DNA from: Schizophyllum amplum
Taxonomy: Eukaryota > Basidiomycota > Agaricomycetes > Agaricales > Schizophyllaceae
Assembly: GCA_007026445.1 (NCBI GenBank)
Contig: VDMD01000057.1
Location: 62,001 to 126,000 of the forward strand
Direction of reading: 5' to 3'
DNA: 64,000 nucleotides
Numbering within the stretch: the stretch's first letter is position 1; each line of letters opens with the position of its first letter. The notes beneath the pieces are model-generated. The model saw nothing but the letters and a program-made list of their open reading frames with translations. It did not search any database and was not told the origin of the DNA. Position numbers and translations under genes: made by a program. Below, in pieces: positions 55,501 to 64,000 of this stretch.

Positions 55501-57043
55501 CAGGCGCACAAGGGCGTCTCCCTCGGCTTCCCCACTGGTACCTCCGGCTTTCTGTACCTTCACACAGAGACCGCTGGCGGCGGCATCCACGCCGGCCTCC
55601 GCTTCCGCGTCGTCCCACCCGGCGAGTCCTTCAGCGCCGGGCACGACCTCGAGCGGCCCGGTGGCGGCGACATTTGGCGCCTTAGCCTGCGCTTGCTCGC
55701 CAAGTGGCACTCCGCCGCGGGCGCCGCGCTCGTCGACGCGGGACACATCCCGCGGGACGTTTACGCCGCCGCGCAGGCATCAATCAACGCCGTGCGCCTC
55801 GGTCAGGGCATGGTGCTCAATGGCGACTACACGGAGGACGGGCAGCCGCCGCTCAGGTGGCGCTACCCGTCGATCATGCGCAAGCTGCGGCTGCGCAACC
55901 CGCGCATGGCGTCTCTGAGGAGGAGCGGCCCGCGGCGGACGTATCCGATGCGGCGGGCGCTCAGACTGTTCCCGCCGCGCTTACCGTTGAAGCAGAGGCT
56001 GGAGAGGTGGCGGGTGTCGACGTTGGATCCGGCGAAGCTGACGGATGCGGACCGTGTAGATGTGCGCGACGCGCGCTTCCTCAGGCTGCGTGTAGCGGGC
56101 ACCAAGGGCACGGCCACGAGCACCGCGCCCGACTCTGGTGGCCCCGCACCCACATCCGACGAGCCGGCCATCTCAGAGAACTTCATCGACGTTCGCCTAT
56201 CTACATCACCCCACGGCCGCTTCCCATTGAACGCCGTCGGCTTCGTCTACTGGCACGACCCGCCCGACCGGCCGCCCTGGGGCGGCGCCCTGCGCTTCCG
56301 CATCGCGTCCGCGGGCACCCCGTTTGCCGATGGCGTCGACCTCATGCACCCGACCCTCGGCATTCCGCTCGAGTGGGGCGTGGTCACGCTGGCGCGCTCA
56401 GTACCGGGCGCCATCGACGCGCTCGCCGCCGCCGGCCGCATCCCGCGCGGCGTGCTCGTGCACGCGCGCGCGCCGTCCAGCCTTCCGCGCGGCTGGGCGC
56501 GCACGATGACGAACGTGCGCGATCCGGTGATTTTGTACCTGGAGGGCCTGCGGGACGTCCGGGTGCTCACGGGCGACGGCGTGGCGCACCAGCTGCGCAT
56601 ATCCAGCGCGTTCCGGGACATGCGGCTCGGGAAGTATGTGTACTCGGGTGAGTGGATGGGTATGGGGTTTTGGTTGAGGCGGTGGTGCTGACGCGTTTGC
56701 TTTTTTTTCAGGCTGGGTTGTTGCCCGATTCGAGCACACGCCGGAGGACGGGCGGAAGCTGCGGCTGCGCATCATGAAGCTGCTGTCTGCGCCGAAGCTG
56801 ATGTTTGCGGACTACGACGGGTACGTGCCGCCGCCGCGGGAGGGCGAGCTGGTGATGATGAACACGGACACGCCGTGGGAATTCGAGTACAGCCGGCAGC
56901 GGCCGTTCAAGTTCCCCTCCACGCTGGATTTGTTTTGGGAAGAGAAAACGTGCCGGGCGGATTATGTGCGCGAGGTTGGGGGTGAGGAAAGGTGGATGGA
57001 GGAGTGGGTGCAGGGGAAGCGGGGGCGGAGGAAGATTGAGTGA
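52591..57043 (+). CDS. 1425-aa four-module protein with mitochondrial-like N-terminus and AT-hook, 4 exons
   Basis: Exons: 52591-52644, 52695-55442, 55504-56647, 56712-57043, all in phase; ATG 52591 was chosen because splicing the 50-nt intron joins it to the long frame. The first ~50 residues (MNTLLRTRTIAQHAAVPY, SRAYQTRAIQSRA) are Arg-rich and lack acidic residues, like a mitochondrial presequence. ~200-317 is a Lys/Glu/Arg coiled coil. ~375 is a canonical AT-hook, KRPRGRPRK, followed by poly-Pro. Then come four copies of a module: a LxPxxLTxADRVxL linker (417, 765, 890, 1108) followed by GFxYW/L...(L/I)RFRxxPxGxxFxxGxDL (580, 809, 946, 1178). Copy 1 has an in-frame PYGGSGDQ repeat insertion. 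I recall such RFR...F..G.DL modules from uncharacterised agaricomycete proteins; no function is assigned. Confidence 0.78.
54405..54610 (+). repeat. Coding minisatellite (24-bp) in module 1 of the four-module protein
   Basis: About five 24-bp units encode PYGGSGDQ/R, then degenerate PYETPS and SPY units, splitting the GFFYWYE and GIRFRIAP halves of module 1. Confidence 0.88.
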
Positions 57044-57540
57044 GAGGAGGGATGGTTGTCTGCAAGCTATCGTTCGCTGTCTGGCCCATGCTGTGTATTA
57101 TAGACGCACTTACATTATATCTTTCTTTTTATGGAGCTTTCTTGGTCTCAAAACATTCATCGACCCACCACCTGCGTTGAAATTTCCAGCGATAGCCTGT
57201 TACTCAACGTTCAACTGTCAGTCGCTGCCTGCGGCCTGTGTTTGTAGGTTCTCACCCCGGATACTCGGCCCGACATGAGTACGTTGATTTGTAGATGTTT
57301 GCTCGTTTTGTGCTTCGCTGTCAGTGAAGCTCTAATTGCGCTGCGACGGTATATAAGGAGAATGTTTTCTCATTCGCCCTGCTTCCCTCCTTGCCTCTCC
57401 CCTTCACCTGCAACTTGAACGAACCTAGATGTCGCCTGCGTGAAATGCAGCGCTTGCGGCGTTTCGGCCCGCGTCATTCCCACGCCAGCGTGCAAAGCGC
57501 GCAGAATCTGCACGTGCGCGCGCCTTTCGATTTTCGCGCC
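57044..57540. other. Spacer and DAP3 promoter
   Basis: No gene seen. TATATAAG at 57350-57357 is the likely TATA box of DAP3. A short upstream frame (57429, MSPA-stop) and an in-frame upstream ATG (57445) lie between it and the chosen start. Confidence 0.6.
57350..57357 (+). promoter_or_regulatory. Putative TATA box of DAP3
   Basis: TATATAAG, 191 nt upstream of the chosen ATG and 95 nt upstream of the alternative one. Confidence 0.6.
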
Positions 57541-59593
57541 ATGCACGGGCTACGACGAGCGGCGCCCACAGCCGCGGCACGCGCTGCCTCTGCGACGGCG
57601 CGAAACATTTCCACCACAGCACCTGCTCTCCTTCACGCTACTGCATCCGCGCATGGACTCAATCCCAACGCGCCGGAAGTCCAGGATTTCGGACGCAAGA
57701 AACTTGTGCGCAAGCGCGCGGTGCCGGGACGGGTGCCCGCGAAGAGCACAGGTGGAAAGGACGCGCACAAGCATGCCTTCTATCCCTCGCCGCACGCTCC
57801 GGCGAAGGACCCGCTGTTCCAGGAGTGGAAGGTGCCGGAGCTGGTGCTGCCCAGCCTGGAAGAGATGGCGAGCGCCAAGGGGCAGGCGGGCACATTCGGT
57901 CTCGGTCGCGCGGAGCACCCCTTCAACCATTTTGGACTGCCGAAGAAGCAGATTGCAGAGGTGCGTGATCACTGAGGAAATTGGAGCGACCCGCTGACGA
58001 TGTGCACAGTTTCGGTTGCTGTCCAAGCCCGCATCTGTCGTGCGGGAAATCACTGCATTCACCCGTGACTTCCTCGACAATGTCGCGAGCTCGCCTTCGG
58101 ATGAAAACCCTCGTCTGGCAATCAGTGCGTGGCGCTTCAGTCATTGGCTCAACGCTAACCTTTCCATTCAGCTGGATCCCCGGGCTCCGGCAAGTCCTTC
58201 CTCCTTCTGCAAGCCATCGACCACTGCGCTGCGAACGACTGGATAGTGCTCTACATCCCCCGAGGTGCGTACCCCACATCTGCTATTCTCACAACTCACT
58301 CCCCGCACAGGCTACAACCTCGTCAACTCCACCACCGCGCACTCGTACGACGTCCGTACCCGCACTTTCGCCCAGCCCAACTACGCGTACGGTACCCTGA
58401 AGCGCTTCCTCGCCACCAACGCTCCTTTGCTCGACCGCCTCCACACCACCCGCCCGCACGCCTCCGCCGCGCACCGCTTTTCCGTCCCCGCCGGCACGAC
58501 GCTCGCCGAGTTCGCCAGGTTGGCCTTGAAAGACCAGCCGACGTCGCTCGCGCCGATCGCGCTAGACGTCTTGCTCGAGGAGCTCGGCGCGCAGGACGAG
58601 GTGCCGGTGCTGGTGGCAGTGGATGACATGCAGGCGCTGTGTGGGGACAGTCTGTACAAGAATCCGCAGTTCAGGAACGTGGCGGCGTGGCATCTGGGGA
58701 TGCCGAGGATGTTGCTCGAGTTTGCAGGGGGGATGAGGAAGTTGGTGAGTAAAAGCCAGTGTCAGACGTCTTTTGCTTGTGCTGATGCTGGCACAGAAAC
58801 GCGGCGCGTTCATTGGCGCATTGACGAACACGGACCCGCAGTTCCCCATGCCTGCGGAGTTGCAGGATGCGTTCCAGCTCGAGCGGAAGCTCCCTCCGAG
58901 GTGCGTGGTTCGAGTTACTTGCCTTGATCGCACGACGCTGACAATCACCTCAGCCCCTACGACCGCCGCCGTCCCGAAATTATGGAATACGTCGAGGGCA
59001 TGATGCAGCTGCGCGTGCCCGAGCGACTCGATATCGCGGAGGCCCTGGCCGTGTACGAGCTCTGGGCCGGCGGGGCGAACACGGGCGTGGCCGATGCGCC
59101 AGTGGCGAAGAAGGCGAAGGGCGGGAAGGCGAGCGGCGACAAGACTTCGGGTGACAAGAACGCGAGCAGCGACAAGCACGCGAAAGGGAAGGCGAACAAG
59201 AAGGCTGCGGAGGTCGTCGAGCTCGACATCCCGCGCGTCCAGATGCGCGGCGGTGTCGCCCTCGAGGGCCCCACCGACGAGCAGTTCCTGGCGCGCTATA
59301 CAGAGAGCGGCGGGAACGCGCGCGCGCTCGTGTGGCAGGGGCTTCTGCGCACGCTGCAGACGTCCACGGCCGCGGTGCAAGCGACGACAGGGCCCGTGTA
59401 CGTTGGTCAGGGCTTGGGGCAGACCGAGTTCGCCACAGCTGGCGGTGGACCCGGGGAAGCGTTCGGCGTCGCTGTCGGTCCTGGCGCGGCGGGCGCGGCA
59501 GTGGCGGCGAAGGATGTGGCGACTGCGGCGGGCGTGGGCGCGGTGACTGGTGGGACGCCGCCACCGCCGCCGATGACGGCGGGGCCGATGTAG
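57541..59593 (+). CDS. Mitochondrial ribosomal protein DAP3/mS29 (Rsm23-type GTP-binding), 601 aa, 6 exons
   Basis: Small-subunit mitoribosomal P-loop protein. Exons: 57541-57960, 58010-58124, 58172-58264, 58311-58744, 58797-58900, 58954-59593, all in phase. The N-terminus (MHGLRRAAPTAAARAASATARNIST) is a typical mitochondrial presequence. DAP3 features: RLLSKPASVVREITAF, the P-loop TGSPGSGKSFLLLQAI, DWIVLYIPRGYNLVNSTT, VPVLVAVDDMQALCGDSLY (Walker-B-like), RGAFIGALTNTDPQFPMP. The C-terminal part has a Lys/Gly/Ser-Asp insertion (GDKTSGDKNASSDKHAK, ~residues 450-475) and a Gly/Ala/Pro-rich tail, which makes the protein longer than the ~400-450 aa usual for the family. An in-frame ATG at 57445 would add 32 residues. 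It is convergent with the sulfatase relic. Confidence 0.93.
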
Positions 59594-59810
59594 TGGCACG
59601 ATGATGAATACACTCTGCTCAACTCGAGTCTTCTACGCTAGTGATTGTTTTTCGTGGTCCTTCAAGGAAAGGGTAACCTCACGCATGAACCAATACATGA
59701 ACGTTGAACATGTGCGTTGTTTGACATAGGGCATCCACTGAAATCCGCAGATGTTCCCACCGATTTGGCATAATATTGTGCCTTTCGCGCCATCCCTCGA
59801 TCCTCCGCAT
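59594..59810. other. Spacer downstream of DAP3
   Basis: AT-richer 3' flank between convergent DAP3 and the sulfatase relic; nothing recognised. Confidence 0.5.
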
Positions 59811-60790
59811 TCACCCCCTCGTATCTTCCGATTGATGCCCCCCAAGCACCTCATTCACCGTCCAATCCTCATGCGGATTCGGCGGCAGCGCCTCCACCCT
59901 CGCCACCCCGGCATTATCACTTACATACTCGTCCCACGACGCGAGCCTCTCCTTCAACTTCTCTGCCTCCACCCCGACCAGACCCCGCGTCTCCCCCGGG
60001 TCCGCTTGCAGGTCGAACAGCTCTCCTTGGCACAGGCGGGCATGAAGACGATCTTTCACTGCCCCTTGCGCACTGCGCGGGGCGCTTGAAAAGTTTCCAC
60101 ACACCCTCCACCAAAAAAAACAAAAAACAAAAAAAAATCCACACCGTCACCGGGTCCTCCCACCGCATCCGCGCCCAGCACGATGTTTGGCGGGCGCTGC
60201 GAGATATGTCTTGAGCGACTTCCCGCGCATGGTGGCTACCATGCGCCCACGGAAAGGCGTGGATGGAGGTGCGGGGCGCCGATGAGGTCGAGGATGATGG
60301 GGGTGATGTCCATGACGGTCGAGAATGCAGGCGCGAGTTGGCCGGTGTGTTGGGTTGTCCGTGGTGGGTAAGTGACGGCGCAGATGCCGCCTCGGTGCTG
60401 AACATTTTGTACAGGTGGCTCGGGGCAGTGGCGGCCTGCGCCCATCGCGGTTCGTTCCAGACTAGTTTGTGGCGTAAGTGGGTAGACATAGAGCAATACA
60501 CTAAATAAGAGCCACCGAATGAGTTTTATTCTCCGATGTTCTCCAGACTGTTTTCATCTCAACGACCTCCATCAAACGCGGGCCCATGATGGTTGTAGGG
60601 TCTTAGTGAACGTCCAATGAACGCCGAACGGCATTGCACACTCACCTCCGTCGCAACCCCTTCTGTCCCGTTGTCGCTCATGAAGACGACAAACTTTCTC
60701 CCCAATCGTCTCCAGATAATTCAGGAAGTTGAGTTCGCCGAGCCTTCGAACACAACCGTAATGCCATAGTTCCACACGCAGCCTTCAACT
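59811..60790 (-). pseudogene. Decayed arylsulfatase gene (3' two-thirds)
   Basis: Read on the minus strand, sulfatase pieces occur in the right order but in changing frames: FVVFMSDNGTEGVATE (60690-60640), TIMGPRLMEVVE, ENSLENIG, HLYKMFSTE, GGICAVTYPPR then FSTVMDITPIILDLIGAPH, FRGRMVATMRGKSLKTYLAAP, RAVRKGQ-stop-KIVFMP, GELFDLQADPGETR, LKERLASWDEYV. Breaks seen: at least three frameshifts (after FSTE, near APH/FRGR, and before GELFDL), one TGG-to-TGA stop in the KGQW motif, and a T-rich insertion (minus strand, about 60110-60140). The N-terminal catalytic CxPSR region is not found. It is next to MITE copy 2. Clearly non-functional. Confidence 0.82.
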
Positions 60791-61051
60791 TCAAGCGCAG
60801 CATGAACAGGAGAATGACGAAGCTCTGAAGGTCAAAGTGCACCTGGCATCGCACTTTAATCATTGTGCGCGGTTGATATAATTTGGAGGACTCACGCGTC
60901 TCGAGAGTAAAGCAGCGCACAATGCACATAACATGATAGCAACGTCTGTCCGTAAGAGGGACATCGTCAGCCATTGTGATCAACTGCATAGCCTTCGCAA
61001 GCAGGTTACCTCGCGGCAAAGCGAACGCGGTGTTTGTCGGTCGGAGTACAT

Positions 61052-61578
61052 TAGGGTTCCGTAAGGAACCCACCTGTTTGATACAGCTGTATTCTATACA
61101 GGTTTCAAACAGGTATCGAACAGTTCCATACAGGAAGGTCCCGGGGAGGGCTGTTTGGAATTGTATATATCTCCCAGCTGCTGCAGGTTTGAGCATCGCT
61201 GTGAGCGATATGTTGACTACAATCCTGCACCAATAAGGCCGAGGATGTACTTTGTAAATGTGGGGGGCGACGACAACGCCGCCATCGGCGTCTTGTATGG
61301 TGGTGACCGGCCATTGACACCGTGATCATGTCACGATGTCACAGTTCATCTTCGGGCCCGCCCGCCGTCGTGCGTGCTCAGCGCAGTCGAATACCAGCAA
61401 GGCATCCCAGAAGTCAGGAAGAGGGAGGATATAGTGTAAAAGTCACCCATCAAGGGCTAGGGGGTGAAATACAGCCATGTACCCGGATCTGTTTCTAACA
61501 GCCTGTATATAACAGTTCTATACGTTACAGACAGTTAGTTACATACACGAGCGAGATCGAGTTTTATACGGAACCCTA
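61052..61578 (-). mobile_element. hAT-type MITE, copy 2 (527 bp, inverted relative to copy 1)
   Basis: Same TAGGGTTCCGTA terminal inverted repeats as copy 1, near-identical interior in the opposite orientation, and an exact 8-bp target duplication GAGTACAT (61044-61051 and 61579-61586). The different target duplication proves an independent insertion. Confidence 0.92.
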
Positions 61579-61586
61579 GAGTACAT

Positions 61587-62560
61587 CGTTCGCATCGGCG
61601 AAAGCGCGTTCTTCACGCCTGCGCTGTTTTTCTCACGTTAACCATCAGGCGCAGTCGTGAAAGCGTTAGCATTGTCGGGTATAAGGATGCTATGAGTACA
61701 ACAGCAAATAAAGGTCAGAGATGCGTCCGTAGCGTGCGTAAACGAGGCAAGTCCATGCTAACTTCAGCAAGATCTAACCGAAAGCACATCAGAATCCCTT
61801 TCATGAGTATAGAGATCGGCCTACCATTTCGAACCTGTCCGGTCCCTCGTCATGGTGCGCGACGGACTGGGCTGCATGTGAATATGCCCAGACGCGTCGC
61901 GCCGATAGTCGCGCTCCAAGAAGTGACTGTCGACCTCCTTCTCGCGGGCATGAACGTTGCGATCTCTTAGACAGCACCAGCAGCCCCTAGTGCCCGTGTA
62001 GGGATCCTGCCCACCCGGGCAACAACCTGAACAAAGTGGCGGAGTCAGCAGCCGAATAACTTCAGCAAGAAGACCGACACGAGGGCCAATGCTGCCGGCC
62101 CAGCGTGCACATCCCCAGCTGTGACGAGGAAGGAGAGGATACTCACACCCACAAGTAAGCATATACAGTAGTCCAGCCCCCAGATTTTGCGACATGACCG
62201 TCGCAAACAAGGGTGTGGACCAAGTGTGGACTTTGTGGCGGTTTGGTGCCGTTGCGACAGCGACGGATCATGATGGCACGTGACGTGGACCTATAAGAGC
62301 CTACATGTACTCGAACGTCAACACTTGCTCAACACGAGTATTTCCATGGGTAAACCCCATGTAATGTGCTGAACAAGACTATCGGTTAAGCAAACTGAGC
62401 TACTTATGTACAGGACGCTGTGTCCACATACTTACAGTTCAGGCATCCGCTGGCGCGCGCCCAGTGATATACCTGAAAACAACAGGTATCATTATAAGTA
62501 GACAGTACGCAGAACACGTTGGGAGGGTAGGTCCTGGACGCAACGACACAGGTAGTAGTA
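61587..62560. other. Spacer before the zinc-finger gene, nothing recognised
   Basis: Unique sequence without a supported gene, RNA or array; short chance frames only. It probably includes the 3'UTR of the zinc-finger gene. Confidence 0.5.
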
Positions 62561-64000
62561 TCAAGCACTGGACTGACCACCTTCCGCAGGTGGTACATCC
62601 TCCATGGTTGCATCCGCTGAAGATGCCTTGTCGGCCTGTGCGTTCGACTGCTCCTCGCCCGCACCACCAGGGCCCTTGGTATTGTCTACCGCCGTGCTCG
62701 TCGAAGGCGCGGTACCCACCGGAGGCGCAGTACTCGTCGAAGGCGCCGTACTCGTCGAAGGCACCGTACTCGTCGAAGGTGCAGAACTCGCCGAGGGCGC
62801 CGTACTCGTCGAAGGTCCGTCGTTCGCCGCAGGCGCCCCCGCAGCTGCAGCCGCCGTCGCCGCCGCAAGCAAGTGCTGCTGCCCAGCGGCAACCGCAGCC
62901 GCCGTTGCCGGATTCGCCGCAAGCGCCTTTGCCACCGCCTCCAGCAACGCCGGGTCCAGCGCGTGAAGAGCGGGGTCGACCGGCTGCTGCTGCTGCTGCC
63001 CGTTCGCAGCGGGAGGCGACGGCTGTCCATTCGCCGCTAGAGGCTGCTGTCCGTTGGCTGGGTGATGGGGCGGTTGTTGCCCGTTCGCATGCTGCTCGTT
63101 AGGCGGCGGCGGCATGTACTGGTACGGAGGCATGTACATGACGGGCGCGTACATGCCTGGTGGCGGGCCATACGGCAGCATGCCCATGGCGCCCGCCGGC
63201 GGGGGAGGCATGCCCGGGGGCGGCTGCATCCCTGTGACACGATGAGTATGATCCCGTTTGGTGCTCCGCCGAAACCAACTCACCTGGCGGCATCATCATC
63301 ATCTGCATGTGCTGCGGCATCATCGGGTTCGCGAACATCAGAGGCTGCCCGACCGGCGGCGGGCCCGCTTCCTGCTGCTGTGACGGCGGCGGCGGAGCGG
63401 GGCTGGCGCTCGTGCCGGGCGCCAGGGATCCCTGCTCGAGGGTTAGACCCGCGGCAGCCAGCTGGTGCGGCGCCATGCTCCCGTTCTTCGTCGGCCGGCC
63501 GCGCCCCTTGCGCCCCTTCGTGCCCTTCCACGTCTCGCAGTTGAACTCGCTGTTCTTGTGCCGCAGGTACGCGTCCCGCCGGGCAAAGATATGTCCGCAC
63601 TTGGCGCACGTGCGCTCGACGTCGCGTTCGGTTGGGGGCGGGGACATGGCGACCACGACGGAGGAGGTCGCGTCCGGGAGCGCGTCGGCGGTGGTGAGGT
63701 GCGTCGCTGTGGCCATGGCGTTGCCCGAGCGTGTTTTGCAGATTTGGCTGTCGAGGTGGCGCTGGCGGTCGTACTTACGGGTGAAGCTGGCGGAGCAGTA
63801 GTCGCACGCCCATTTGTTCTTGACGCGGGGGTTGGTAGATGTCTTGGTGGAAGATGGGTCTGACTCCTCAGGAGGCACGTAGGAAGGGCCTTCTGCTGCT
63901 GCCGGAAGCTCCGAGGCGTTCTCAGCTGTTTCGACAGGTGCAGGAGCGGGCGGTGCTTCTGCTGGATCCCCTTCGTTCTTCTTCTGCTTCTTCTTCGCTG
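62561..64000 (-). CDS. Zinc-finger protein with two C2HC-like fingers and AT-hook-like motif, 5'-truncated by window edge
   Basis: Visible exons in coding order: 64000-63284 and 63231-62561 (intron 52 nt); the frame is open to the right edge, so the N-terminus is missing and 461 codons are seen. It begins Lys/Glu/Pro-rich. Finger 1 is CDYCSASFTRKYDRQRHLDSQIC and finger 2 is CAKCGHIFARRDAYLRHKNSEFNC; in both the fourth ligand is Cys, not His. GRKGRGRPTKNG follows, with an AT-hook core. The C-terminal half is low complexity: Met/Gln/Pro runs, GQQ repeats, Ala runs, and PSTSTAPSTSTVPSTST repeats, ending acidic. A nuclear DNA-binding regulator is the likely role (inference). The ortholog is not recognised. 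Confidence 0.82.

Noticed and set aside
57445..57540. Upstream in-frame ATG for DAP3
   Set aside because: The presequence starting at 57541 is more typical; not excluded, because the TATA box lies upstream of both.
60678..61196. 172-codon minus-strand open frame near MITE 2
   Set aside because: Part of it is MITE sequence and part the frameshifted sulfatase relic.

Overview
The window looks like nuclear DNA of a basidiomycete fungus (Agaricomycotina-like). The evidence is: genes cut by many 45-60 nt introns with GTGAGT/GTGCGT donors and CTAAC-type branch sites, a Zn2Cys6 regulator of the KRGKACMNCRFLKIKC type, a Kar3-like kinesin-14, a Golgi Pmr1-type Ca2+ pump, mitochondrial DAP3/mS29, and GC-rich coding sequence. 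No species can be named from the sequence alone. All gene models were spliced by hand from frame, splice dinucleotides and remembered family motifs; no database was searched.

Layout. 1-501: end of a repeat-rich coding region that enters from the left. 2.5-8.0 kb: kinesin-14 (+). 9.98-14.37 kb: CWC27-type cyclophilin of the spliceosome (-). A 127-bp divergent promoter separates it from PMR1 (+, 23 exons, 14.5-24.19 kb). 24.6 kb: intron-containing tRNA-Ala(UGC). 25.15-27.33 kb: 2-oxoglutarate/Fe(II) oxygenase (-). 28-31 kb: no recognised gene. 31.06-33.36 kb: Zn2Cys6 regulator (-). 33.4-37.5 kb: mostly minisatellites. 37.56-52.19 kb: three GH13 alpha-amylase paralogues (amy1 -, amy2 +, amy3 +) interleaved with the exosome subunit RRP45 (-), TRM112 (+), a 201-aa unknown (-) and a mobile-element patch (a ~0.7-kb direct repeat, a hAT-type MITE and a LINE reverse-transcriptase fragment). 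52.59-57.04 kb: an unusual 1425-aa four-module protein with an AT-hook and a mitochondrial-like N-terminus. 57.5-59.6 kb: DAP3. 59.8-60.8 kb: a decayed arylsulfatase. 61.05-61.58 kb: a second MITE copy. 62.56 kb to the right edge: a zinc-finger protein.

The most unusual signal is in the left ~28 kb. Almost every intron of the kinesin, CWC27, PMR1 and the first introns of the oxygenase is inflated from ~55 nt to 200-550 nt by tandem minisatellites. Each intron has its own private repeat unit (15-31 bp), and the splice sites remain intact and in phase. The same process seems to have entered exons as Gly-rich or short-peptide repeats (kinesin motor loops, PMR1 A and N domains, CWC27 tail). The amylase half of the window has normal short introns, with one exception in amy3.

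Functionally most genes are housekeeping: microtubule motor, splicing, Golgi Ca2+/Mn2+ supply, RNA decay, tRNA/rRNA methylation cofactor, mitoribosome. The accessory part is the secreted starch-degrading amylase cluster. Its members amy1 and amy3 share ~430 bp of promoter, while amy2 appears to have lost a splice acceptor.
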